Notes under the pieces: model-generated
The model's database searches: none
What the model was told of the DNA's origin: nothing
Seen by the model: only the letters and a program-made list of their open reading frames with translations
Position numbers and translations under genes: made by a program
In this document: positions 1 to 8,964 of the stretch, piece after piece
Layout of the letters: each line of letters begins with the position of its first letter
Position numbering within the stretch: the stretch's first letter is position 1
Assembly: GCA_947095585.1 (NCBI GenBank)
Contig: OX352763.1
Location: 61,103,016 to 61,167,015 of the forward strand
Origin: Nephrocerus scutellatus
Lineage: Eukaryota; Arthropoda; Insecta; Diptera; Pipunculidae
Reading direction: 5' to 3'
DNA: 64,000 bases

Positions 1-863
1 AGCTCCCAGTTAGCATTTTTATAGTGCCAGAGTAGCCTTTTATGAGTAGGCTCTATAAGTGCTGGTGTTATTGAAAATATCAAAGCATGGTCAGAAAGTC
101 CTAATGAAGCAGATACATCAATTGAATTATCTCTGGCATAGTAGTTAGAAATAAATCTAAAAGGTGAAGTGATTGTCCATTAGTATCGGGATACCTAGTT
201 GGCTTATCAACCAGTAATATTTGAAAATAGTTCTGCGGTTTTACCAGAATTATCTCTACCATTCGAATAGGTCAACCATTAATCATTGTGGACATTAAAA
301 TCGCCCTAGACAACCAATTCTGATAATGGTAAGGATTGGTAAATTTTGTCTATAGGTTCCGATAAGTAATTAAACTCAATATTAGTGTCATCAGATGACA
401 AATTAGGACTACGATAAAGGGAACAAATAAACATCGAATGGTTTGAAATTTTAATTTCAATCCATATCGTATTGAGCATGGGGTTGCAGTTTGGAATATT
501 AAATTTAGGTACACTAAAACAGATGTCATCTCGAATAAACAGAATAGCCCCACGATGTGGAACCAAATAGTCGACACGAGAATACCTCTGACATTGAAAA
601 TTATTTGGGGTACCCATATAAGAGGCCTGCGTTTCACATAAACTTAGAACCGCAGGTTTATTCGCGTCAAGATGTGCTACGATCGAGTTGAAATTACTTT
701 TAATGCCGCGAATATTTGTGAAATGAATTTCAAAATATGAATTCATTTCACAACGTAAAAATACCGAACCCGGCAAGACGTATAATAGATTTTTAAAAAA
801 GTATAACAAACAACAATTAATAATAAAAATAATAAGAAGAATTTTTAAAAACCAAGAGCTCAA
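1..863 (-). pseudogene. CR1/jockey-type LINE, apurinic-type endonuclease domain (fragment)
   Basis: An open frame runs from 863 down to 306 and continues in the same frame past a TAG stop. Visible endonuclease (EEP-family) signatures are NIRGIKSNFNSI, a PAVLSLCET segment, the YRSP motif and, just past the stop, GDFN at 294-305. In intact elements this domain nicks target DNA to prime reverse transcription. The first about 40 codons are hydrophobic or low-complexity and probably not part of the mature domain, so the start is unsure. The frame is broken by several stops left of 306 and leaves the window before any reverse transcriptase. It could be the missing 5' part of the CR1-like LINE seen at 29186-30400, or another copy of that family. 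Confidence 0.75.
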
Positions 864-945
864 CGGAAAAACGCAATAGCTTTGCTTGTAGTACCAGGCC
901 TTACAATCGGAAAAGTCCCAAAAAATTCAACTTTTTTTTTACTTG
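864..945. other. Flank left of BEL-1, no gene seen
   Basis: AT-rich sequence with a short T run. It ends in ACTTG at 941-945, the left copy of the probable BEL-1 target duplication. It may be 5' UTR of the LINE at 1-863. Confidence 0.4.
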
Positions 946-1418
946 TGTTTCGACGGCTCAGAATCTTTTACCTTATTTGTGGACTGTATGTGCTTTCCAA
1001 AATATGTATTTCGTGAAATCAAGAAAACGTTGCCGTACACGGCACTGCGGCTTGTTGCTTTATTTCGGTTGCCCTCGAGAGAAATAAGAACAACGCACTA
1101 TTGCTTATTTTTTTATTTTAATTTTTATTGTTTGTTTTTAATGCAGAAATTTATAATTTTTAATTAGAAATTTTTTGTAACAAATTAATTTTTAATAGCA
1201 CGAGGAAATGTAAAACACATCGATCTGCTTATTCGTTTTCTTGTCGAGAGAATATTGAATCAAACACGCCAATCAACCAGAGCGACAGCATATAACAACA
1301 CGGTAACCTAAGCGACAGCATATAACAGTACAATTAACTAAGCAACAGCACAGTTTTACAAGTCCCATCAAGCATGGATGGTGCTTAGGCAGGGACGTCA
1401 ACAATTGTGTTTTGAACT
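946..1418 (-). repeat. BEL-1 3' LTR
   Basis: Direct repeat of 8085-8537. Differences include a roughly 20-bp AT insertion near 1111-1130 and a different 1231-1255 segment. On the minus strand the copy ends CCGTCGAAACA. The other terminus carries GTTCAAAACAC where the right copy reads GTTCGAAACAC. Confidence 0.85.
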
Positions 1419-1754
1419 TACAACCACCATTGGGAATAGACACAATTTTTGTACTGGGCGCTCTAGTGGCTCTCTTTTCTTCCTTTTCCCACCAAATTCC
1501 CAATCTGATGTTGCCACCTTCAAACTAACATTACGCACCAGACCATCCAGACCATCCAGACCATCCAGACCATCCACACGTGGGATCACATCGGTTTTCC
1601 ATAATGATGGCGGTATGTTATCTTCGTGCAAAAAAACTAGATCGCCGATTTTCAGGTTAGGTTGCGCGCTTTGCCATTTTGGACGCTGTTGTAGGTAATC
1701 TCTCGACCAAGCTCTCCATAAAGACTGCGTCATTTTCTGGATTTGTGCTGCCAA
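1398..1754 (-). pseudogene. pol: BEL-1 integrase C-terminal domain (DUF5641-like)
   Basis: This minus-strand frame matches the C-terminal domain of BEL/Pao integrases: an SLWRAWSRDYLQQ segment, then KIGDLVFLHEDNIPPSLW, then a VIPRVDG-type loop. It runs a few codons into the 3' LTR, as is common in this family. The loop is enlarged by a 9-bp tandem repeat at about 1539-1575 that encodes repeated Gly-Leu-Asp. It probably belonged to one long pol polyprotein with the integrase core at 1800-2264, from which stops and a frame change now separate it. Confidence 0.75.
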
Positions 1755-1799
1755 TTTTCGTTTATTGTCTGGAATCTCCTGTACATTCGCACCAAACGG

Positions 1800-2264
1800 T
1801 TAAATAATGGGCTCGCCAATAAGGAAATATGCTTGCGTTAGAAACGACAAGTCTTCGGGATCTTCTGACTGTGCGGATAAAGGTCGCGAGTTAATTACCG
1901 CGCATGTTTGAGCTAGAATTACCCTGAAGGCACTGATTTTCAAATTATGTGGGCCGACGATTCTTTTTAAATGGTATTTCATAGATTTAACCGCGGCTTC
2001 CCATAACCCTCCTTGATGTGGTGCCGTTGGTGTAATGAATCGCCATTCTGTACCGTATTCCTGTAGATTTTTCGCCATATCCAGACCATTCCAAGTCCGC
2101 AAAATTCGTGCCAATTCTTTCTCTGCGCCCGTGAAACTTTTGCCATTGTCACTCCATAAACGTGTGCATGCGCCACGAATGCTGGTGAAGCAATGAAAAG
2201 CTTGGATAAAATCCGCCGTAGATAAATTTTCGACCAGTTCTAAATGCGCTGCTTTGGTAACCAT
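1800..2264 (-). pseudogene. pol: BEL-1 integrase catalytic core (middle and end)
   Basis: The frame contains TKAAHLELVENLSTADFI, the second catalytic aspartate in LWSDNGKSF and the catalytic glutamate in GGLWEAAVKS, the order expected of a D,D-35-E integrase that joins the DNA copy to the genome. The first aspartate (GVDYAGP) lies upstream in another frame at 2301-2489, so at least one indel separates them. The segment ends at a stop in YFLIGEPII, a sequence that in relatives leads straight on to the C-terminal domain. Confidence 0.8.
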
Positions 2265-2300
2265 ACAGACAAATACCGCGACATATTTCTTTTCTAAAAT

Positions 2301-2704
2301 CTAACATCGGCCTCCACGCGCTTTTAACAAGAAAGGCCCAGCATAATCAACGCCCGAATGGCGGAAAGGTCGGCATGGCTGTACCCGGTCGAATAGCAGT
2401 TCGCTTATCATTTGCTGCATCACCTTTTGATTCTCTCGCGCACAGATAATACAACGCAGATTGTGGCTCGACGCAAATTCGTGATCCAAAACTTTCGCCG
2501 TATAAACGTTCCCATCTCACGGATCCCGCCGTGTAAAGTGGCCGCGTGCGCTTTTTGTATTAATAATCTCGTCAGTGGGCTTACGTCGGGAAAAATCATC
2601 CGAACATTTGTTATCAGTGCGCGATTCAAACGACCGCTCATGAGCAATATACCTTGACTGTCGAGTCGTGGATTGAATTTCAATATCGGAATCGTCATAT
2701 CCAT
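2301..2704 (-). pseudogene. pol: BEL-1 integrase zinc-binding region and first core strand
   Basis: Two overlapping minus frames (2704-2420 and 2489-2301) together carry the N-terminal integrase features: HAATLHGGIREM supplies the histidines and SHNLRCIICAREN the cysteines of the HHCC finger, then GVDYAGPFL carries the first catalytic aspartate. The frame change lies inside the finger. In BEL/Pao elements this module binds DNA ends and follows RNase H directly. Confidence 0.75.
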
Positions 2705-3402
2705 GTTTGTGTTGGTTTAATTATGTAGCGCCTTAATTGCTTTTCCGTAGTAGATGGCTTGTTCTTCACGAATTCAAAATCCCAACCCCTTTTCGACTTC
2801 TGCATTGATCAGCGACCCATGTCGGCAAGACTGTTCCCCATGTTGCCGACAGTTGAATTGAAAACGAACAATCTATGATGTTAATCTGCTTAATACACTT
2901 GTGCTCGATGCTCACGATATTAAATTGAAATCGCGCAGTGGTATATCCATCATCAATGAAGCTTTGAAAAATAGTCGAAGCTTCGTACCGTCGTTATTTG
3001 TGCTCGATCTTTCTTTCAGCGCAATGGTCTCCTCGGTTTTGGTTGATCGTTTTTGCTGCATTTCTAGCCAATAAAGGGCCTGTCTGAGCAACCATTCTGG
3101 CCCGCGCCACCACAATTTGGCTGCACACAATTCTGCTACCGATGCACCACGACTTAATATATCAGCTGGGTTATCTTCCGACGGCACATAACGTCAATTG
3201 GAGTCTGATGTTAAGCGCTGAATCTTCTGCACTCGATTATTAACAAAGATCTTTAGTTTAGCAGGGTCCTTAACTAATTATGCCAACACCACTTGAGAGT
3301 CTTCCCACAACGTTGTTTAAATGTGCGTCAAATTCGATGTTTGTTTGAAAGAGCAGCTAAGTTAGCTCAGTAATTTCGCGGCGCAGAGTTCCAACCTTGG
3401 CA
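2705..3402 (-). pseudogene. pol: BEL-1 RNase H C-terminal region
   Basis: The frame at 3187-2912 starts PSEDNPADILSRGAS, a segment that marks the end of RNase H in BEL/Pao polyproteins, followed by WWRGPEWLL. The rest of 2705-3402 shows shorter pieces of the same region broken by stops. No complete set of RNase H acidic residues can be read in one frame. Confidence 0.65.
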
Positions 3403-5042
3403 CTAATGAACTTCACGGGTTCCATTCTTTCCTGCAACCAGAGTATTTTCGACTCGATCTGCCGATTCGATGCGAACGTATAGAACTGCGCCATATGCTG
3501 CTAATGATGCGTCAGCGAAACCATGAACGGAAATTTTTCTGTCGTGGCCGATACCTAACCAACGTGGGAGTCGAAGTTCTGTAATAAGGGACAGCTGCTG
3601 CTGAAATTGTTGCCATCTGCTATAAATGTCATCCGGCACTAGCGCATCCCATCTAATATTTGCCCGCCATATATCTTGCATTATTATCTTTGCTACAATA
3701 ACGACTGGACCAACGTAACCGTTGGAATCGAAAATCTGCGCAATATAACTGAGCACTCGTCGTTTAGTTGCTTCTTTTGCTTTCATTAGTTTGTCCTTTC
3801 CCCTCATTTGGTACCACTCCCAATTGATTCGAACGCCACTTGCTCAGCACAAAGCCATATGATTGAAGCAATGCATCCATCTCGTGACATAATCGCCTTA
3901 ACTCGATCAGCTGCTCCTGACAAACAATCGTCCATGTAAAAATCGCATTAAACTGCCTCTGCGCCTATTGGCGATTGTGTTCGAGACTCGCGCGCTCCTT
4001 GGATCATTGCGCGTATTGTACAATGTGGTGCTGAAGCCAGTCCGAAAGTAACTCTCGTCAACCAATACTCTTGAATATCGCTATCGTCCGCTGATCGCCA
4101 AAAGATGCGCTGCAAATCCCACTGGTCTGGAGCTTTTCACCAATAAGTTGTATTTCATTCAAAGACAAACTGCGGTCAGTCGGACATGAAGCATCGTTGA
4201 CTACTCGGAACTTCTTTAATACAGCATGATGCGGAATATGATAGCACAACGGCCCTGGAGATTGATCGGCTAAGCGCATTTAGTCAGCTAAGAGCAGTTC
4301 TTGAATCGCATTGACGTATTGCTTTTTGAATTGTTCATTTCGTTGAAATCGTTTCTCCAATTGGCCGAAACGTTGGAGCGCGATTGCTCGCGATGAGCCA
4401 AACTGTTCGATGTCGCTGCGTAATGGAATATTAACTTGGAAACGACCGTTGTCTAAGCGTCTTGTGTTCCAGACTCGCGCGCTCCTTGGATCATTGCGCG
4501 TATTGTACAATGTGGTGCTGAAGCCAGTCCGAAAGTAACTCTCGTCAACCAATACTCTTGAATATCGCTATCGTCCGCTGATCGCCAAAAGATGCGCTGC
4601 AAATCCCACTGGTCTGGAGCTTTTCACCAATAAGTTGTATTTCATTCAAAGACAAACCGCGGTCAGTCGGACATGAAGCATCGTTGACTACTCGGAACTT
4701 CTTTAATACAGCATGATGCGGAATATGATAGCACAACGGCCCTGGAGATTGATCGGCTAAGCGCATATAGTCAGCTAAGAGCAGTTCTTGAATCGCATTG
4801 ACGTATTGCTTTTTGAATTGTTCATTTCGTTGAAATCGTTTCTCCAATTGGCCGAAACGTTGGAGCGCGATTGCTCGCGATGAGCCAAACTGTTCGATGT
4901 CGCTGCGTAAAGGAATATTAACTTGGAAACGGCCGTTGTCTAAGCGTCTATAAGTGCGCATAAATATTTCCTCGCATTGTTCCTGTTCTGGAGTACCAGC
5001 TCGGACTAACGACACTTCTTCATTTTCCCAAAATCGTTGCAA
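3403..5042 (-). pseudogene. pol: BEL-1 reverse transcriptase, duplicated and frameshifted
   Basis: From 5042 downward the frame has the RT N-terminal block (YHIPHHAVLKKFRVVNDAS, then SLNEIQLIGEKLQ). A shifted frame then reads DLQRIFWR and VTFGLASAPH, RT palm segments, and a further shifted frame near 3930-3945 contains the catalytic YMDD. The stretch normally holding the first catalytic aspartate (an ADIxKMYRQ-like segment) is missing between the first two blocks, so the enzyme is dead. A 487-bp stretch is present twice (3971-4457 and 4458-4944). The frame at 3807-3403 covers the RT thumb and the start of RNase H, including HGFADASLAAYGAV. Confidence 0.75.
3971..4944. repeat. 487-bp tandem duplication inside BEL-1 RT
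   Basis: The sequence beginning GAGACTCGCGCGCTCC near 3979 recurs beginning CAGACTCGCGCGCTCC near 4466. The copies differ by only a few substitutions. Because 487 is not a multiple of three, the duplication shifts the frame. Confidence 0.85.
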
Positions 5043-5323
5043 TAATTTGTCCAGCTGCAGATATTGTCTTCACTTGTCGCCAAGTTTACCACAGCACCCC
5101 TTTGAGCTTGAATCCCTCCACCGAAAGTAAGCCACCCCAGTCGCGATGGCTGAAAGACGATGCCCGAGTCATTAGCAATGCTGCCATCCTGAATTATATT
5201 CGCCCAAATGCCGGCGCCCAACAGCACATCTATCGGTGTTGGTGTATGCGCTTCTGGATCAGCGAGTCGTTCACGAACGCCAATGGAATAATTTGTAAGG
5301 ATATGGGAGACTGCGGTAGCCAT
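5006..5323 (-). pseudogene. pol: BEL-1 protease downstream region (DUF1758-like)
   Basis: The frame contains PIDVLLGAGIW and a LGWLTFGGG segment, the signature of the region that follows the aspartic protease in BEL/Pao polyproteins. The DSG protease active-site motif is not visible in this frame; 5324-5734 should hold it but is broken by stops. Confidence 0.65.
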
Positions 5324-5734
5324 ATGCTAGTAATCTGCATAATCTGGCATACTATTTTGCGCGTGTGCGACCTGCCTTTGACATTGTCAATGCCATTTAA
5401 ACGAACATTACAGCGCTATGTCGGCCACCGTAATGTTTGGATTGCCGATGCGTTTATGACGTTCAACTGTGCACCGGTAACACATAATGCCCGTAGTGGT
5501 GGAGAATTTGTTCGGGAAGTCGCAAACGCACTACCGCCGTAGCTAACAGTGCTGCCTCAACATTTTCGTCAAAATTTATAGCTTTTGCATTTATGGACGC
5601 ACCGAGGTCACTGCGCCCATGGGATGCTGGTGATTGCTACTTTGATTAAGGTCTCGTTCCTCATTTTTGTGCAACGCTGCGTGGAATCGTACTGCGCTCC
5701 ATGTGTATAAGTGTTTCCGCTAGACCACCGACAC
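5324..5734 (-). other. BEL-1 gag-protease junction, degraded
   Basis: By position this should encode the gag C-terminus and the protease core. I see no clear zinc knuckle or DSG triad, only short broken frames. Confidence 0.4.
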
Positions 5735-6650
5735 TCACATTAACTGGACACAGACTACTGTTGTGTGCCGAGCAGTATCCAGGATCTCGCGAACCTTTTC
5801 GCATTTAGGCGATTGTAACGGCTTCAACATGTGAATTGCTCGCAAATGGGCTCGAATGGTGTTATACTCATTGCTGTACTGGTTATATAAGGCTGTCCAG
5901 AGCCCAGGATAACTGTTATCATTAGCGATAGGCCAATTTTTGTAAATTTGCGCTGCTCGTCCTTGCAAAGAGTCCAGCAGATGTCGCATTTTCTGAGAGT
6001 TCGAGAATCGGGGACAGTTATGCACTTCGACTTCGAACATTGCCTGAAAATTGGCCCAATCAACCTTAAGTCCGGAAAATTTGGATAATTTCGGCGGCTC
6101 TGACAGCTGAATTTGTATTAACTGGCTATTGTCTGAAGCTGTCATTTGTAACTGTGTACTCGACCTGGAGCCGCTAATACCAATATTATTCATACGCTAA
6201 CGTAGTTTAGCTTTCAAGCCCTGGTATGCGTTAGTGCCTCAGCTGTAAAGTTGGTTGCATTCAGTAAAAAAAAGCGTCTAACATTTGGCAATCACAGAAT
6301 GTCTGCCAGAATGAATCGAAAGTCCACCATACATTTTCCAAATGTTCTAGGTGTTGGGAGTGCAGTTGACCAGTTGGTCAGGTGAAATCCTTCCTCTACA
6401 GCCTGCATGAGAGCCGTAAAATTCGTCTGAATCGACCGCGGCACTGTCTCATCGATTAAAACCGATGAAGAAATGGAGTTAGCGCGCCTCCCAATTGGTT
6501 TTGGCATATACCGATTATCTGTGAGGAGAATCTCATTAACCTGATTTGCGGCTACCGCTGCCTCTGCTGCAACTTCTGCTTGCCGTTTACGGAATATGCC
6601 AACGAATTCGCCTGGTGCTATTAAAAGATAAATTGCTCATTATTAATTTT
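5735..6650 (-). pseudogene. gag: BEL-1 gag (DUF1759-type)
   Basis: The frame at 6193-5735 carries the classic BEL/Pao gag core: LPKL-like PPKLSKFSGLKVDWANFQ, then MRHLLDSLQGRAAQIYKNW and WTALYNQYSNEYNTIRAHL. It forms the capsid-like shell in intact elements. An upstream part at about 6640-6292 (including a FRKRQAEVAAEAAVAANQ segment) looks like the gag N-terminus but is separated by stops at 6194-6291. The gag C-terminus runs into broken sequence below 5735. Confidence 0.75.
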
Positions 6651-6845
6651 GCTAAAAAACTGGCTTCACTGCGCCCCTGATCAGTGCTGCTACAATGCTT
6701 TGGTAGTTTCTCATCTAAAAATTATACAAACTAAAGTATATGCAAAGCTTCCGAAATTGAACATCATGTGCGACATGATGCTTATGCCACTCCGAGTATA
6801 AAAAGATGTCAATTAAATTCTACATAGCAAGCATGACCCAATAAA

Positions 6846-7580
6846 CTGCGCGCTCCGTGCAGTGCGCTTATATTACACGGAACATAAAATGCCAATTGCA
6901 CCTCCCATGGCAAGTGCGCCCGTGTAAAGTAGCAACGACAATGCGTCCCGAGCAGTGCGCTTTTGTTGCACGGAACCCAAAACTAATTGCCTCTCACACG
7001 GTACACACTCTCATGCGAGTTCACAAACTGCGAGCCCCGTGCAGTGCGCCTATATCGCACGGATCATAAAATGCCATTTGCACCTCACATGACAAGTACG
7101 CCAGTGTAAAGTAGCAACGACAATGCGTCCCGTACAGTGCGCTCTTGTCGCACGGAACCCAAAACTAATTGCTTCTCACACGGTACACACTCTCATGCGA
7201 GATCACAACAAACTGCGAACTCCGTGCAGTGCGCCTGTATCGCACGGATCATAAAATGCCATTTGCACCTCCATGACAAGTACGCCAGTGTAAAGTAGCA
7301 ACGACAGTGCGTCCCGTGCAGTGCGCTCATGTCGCACGGACCCAAAACTAATTGCTTCTCACACGGTACGCACTCTCATACGAGATCACAACAAACTGCG
7401 AGCTCCGTGAAGTGCGCCTATATCGCACTGACCATAAAATGCCATTTACATCTCACATGACAAGTACGCCAGTGTAAAGTAGCAACAACAATGCGTCCCG
7501 TGCAGTGCGCTCATGTGGCACGGAACCCAAAACTAATTCCTTCTCACAAGATACACACTCTCATGCGAGATCTCAACAAA
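6846..7580. repeat. Four-unit tandem repeat (182-185 bp) in the BEL-1 leader
   Basis: Units start at the ACTGCG motif at 6846, 7028, 7213 and 7396, and the array stops at 7580. Each unit contains two related half-units, each with a CCGTGC...GCACGG inverted repeat around a GTGCGC core. The array lies between the 5' LTR and gag, in the untranslated leader of the minus-strand transcript. Confidence 0.9.
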
Positions 7581-8084
7581 CTGCTGCTGCCCTGATCCGA
7601 GACGAAAGGACTGCTGTCCATACCCACCAACTCGATCCTCACCATCTTCAACTTCTGTAGGTGGTAAACAATCCTGCCGCACATCCTTAATACGACCTCG
7701 GACAATCTGCGCTTCGCCAGCCTTGCATTTATGAGAGATCGATTTCCTTTTTACAACAAAATTGCAGACTTTCGCCAAACTCCAAAAAAAAAACTGCGTC
7801 GTCTTCAACCCTGTTTTTCCTTCTCAATTCTCCTAACCAACCATGATACTAACCAAAAATGATAATAGCTACTCGTTCTTGAAATTTATATTGATTTAAG
7901 AAAAATCATTTGTTTCTCAATAAAATAAATTCTAAAGTGTGAATAGCAAAAGACTAGACACATGAACGCAAAACAACACAAGCAGAGAACAAAATGCCCC
8001 GTGCCCAAATTCACATTGCGCGGTATAATTATATATATAATCAATTTATTTAATTCCGGTCTCAAATTCGGCATCGATGGACCA
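7581..8084 (-). other. BEL-1 leader next to the 5' LTR
   Basis: A 91-codon open frame (7808-7533) overlaps the repeat array but resembles nothing I know and is probably chance. Next to the LTR the minus strand begins TGGTCCATCGATG, the candidate primer site. Confidence 0.45.
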
Positions 8085-8537
8085 TGTTTCGACGGCTCAG
8101 AAACTTTTACCTTATTTGTGGACTGTATGTGCTTTCCAAAATATGTATTTCGTGAAATCAAGAAAACGCTGCCGTACACGGCCCTGCGGCTTGTTGCTTT
8201 ATTTCGGTTGCCCTCGAGAGAAATAAGAACAACGCACTATTGCTTATTTTTGTTTGTTTTTAATGCAGAAATTTATAATTTTAAATTAGAAATTTTTTGT
8301 AACAAATTAATTTTTTATAGCACGAGGAATAGTAAAACACATCGCTTTTCCGTTTTCTTGTCGAATCATTGCATTGAATCAAACACGCCAACCAACCAAA
8401 GCGACAGCATATAATAGCGCGGTAATCTAAGCGACAGCATATAACAGTACGGTTACCTAAGCAACAGCACAGTTTAACAAGTCCCATCAAGCATGGATGG
8501 TGCTTAGGCAGGGACGTCAACAATTGTGTTTCGAACA
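8085..8537 (-). repeat. BEL-1 5' LTR
   Basis: 453-bp direct repeat of 946-1418, starting TGTTTCGACGG on the plus strand and ending TTTCGAACA. It is followed by ACTTT, the right-hand copy of the probable target duplication. Confidence 0.85.
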
Positions 8538-8541
8538 ACTT

Positions 8542-8951
8542 TGTAAGGAATCACACCAGCGACCACATAAATAACATGCCTAAAAGCATACAACGTTTTT
8601 AACCCTACATCGACAGTACTACGTATTAATTAATAGCACACTTGGTGCATGAAAACAAAAGTAAACAAAAATAACCCATACGATTTCTTTAATGGCACAC
8701 TCGGTGCATGGGAACAAAAAATATAAAACATCTCCAATAGCATAATTTATGACCGGCGGTCGTTCGCCTATGAAAATAAATATGCAATCTAAGCTTCATG
8801 GGCAAACGAGCGCCGGCCGCTTAGAACTTAATTACCCTTTCCATGCATTGCGCTGAGTAAGCGGCGCATCGAAATGGTAATGAAATAATAAGGTCGCTTG
8901 TGGAAAGAAATATGTCAACGCAGCCGCATAGGCGAACGAACCCAAAAACAC
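8542..8951 (+). repeat. Probable left part of the 412-like 5' LTR
   Basis: If the jockey insertion at 8965-11349 is removed, this stretch joins directly to 11363-11728, which ends in ACTTTACA just before a primer site. A TGTAAGG at 8542 would give an LTR of about 790 bp with TGT...ACA ends. The stretch has two diverged copies of a TGGCACACTCGGTGCATG-like motif (about 8632 and 8693), and CGTTCGCCTATG at 8761-8772 is exactly inverted at 8927-8938. No gene is visible. The LTR start is inferred because no 3' copy was found. Confidence 0.45.
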
Positions 8952-8964
8952 TTAACGCGGTCGG

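Larger units (their letters stand above)
946..8537 (-). mobile_element. BEL/Pao LTR retrotransposon BEL-1, near full length, inactive
   Basis: Two direct repeats at 946-1418 and 8085-8537 start TGTTTCGACGG and bound an internal region read on the minus strand in the order gag, protease, RT, RNase H, integrase, integrase C-terminus. Flanks are ACTTG on the left and ACTTT on the right, a 5-bp target duplication with one mismatch, the size usual for BEL/Pao. Inside the right (5') LTR the minus strand reads TGGTCCATCGATG, a possible primer site that starts with TGG; I could not name its tRNA. Frameshifts, stops, deletions and a 487-bp duplication break every gene. Confidence 0.85.

Noticed and set aside
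6857..7069. 70-codon frame in the BEL-1 leader repeats
   Set aside because: It does not persist from unit to unit and is a chance frame in repeated DNA.
6846..7580. CRISPR-like array
   Set aside because: Units are contiguous 182-185-bp tandem repeats without unique spacers, in an insect retroelement.
7533..7808. 91-codon minus frame in the BEL-1 leader as a gene
   Set aside because: It overlaps the tandem repeat, begins next to a long A run and shows no known domain.
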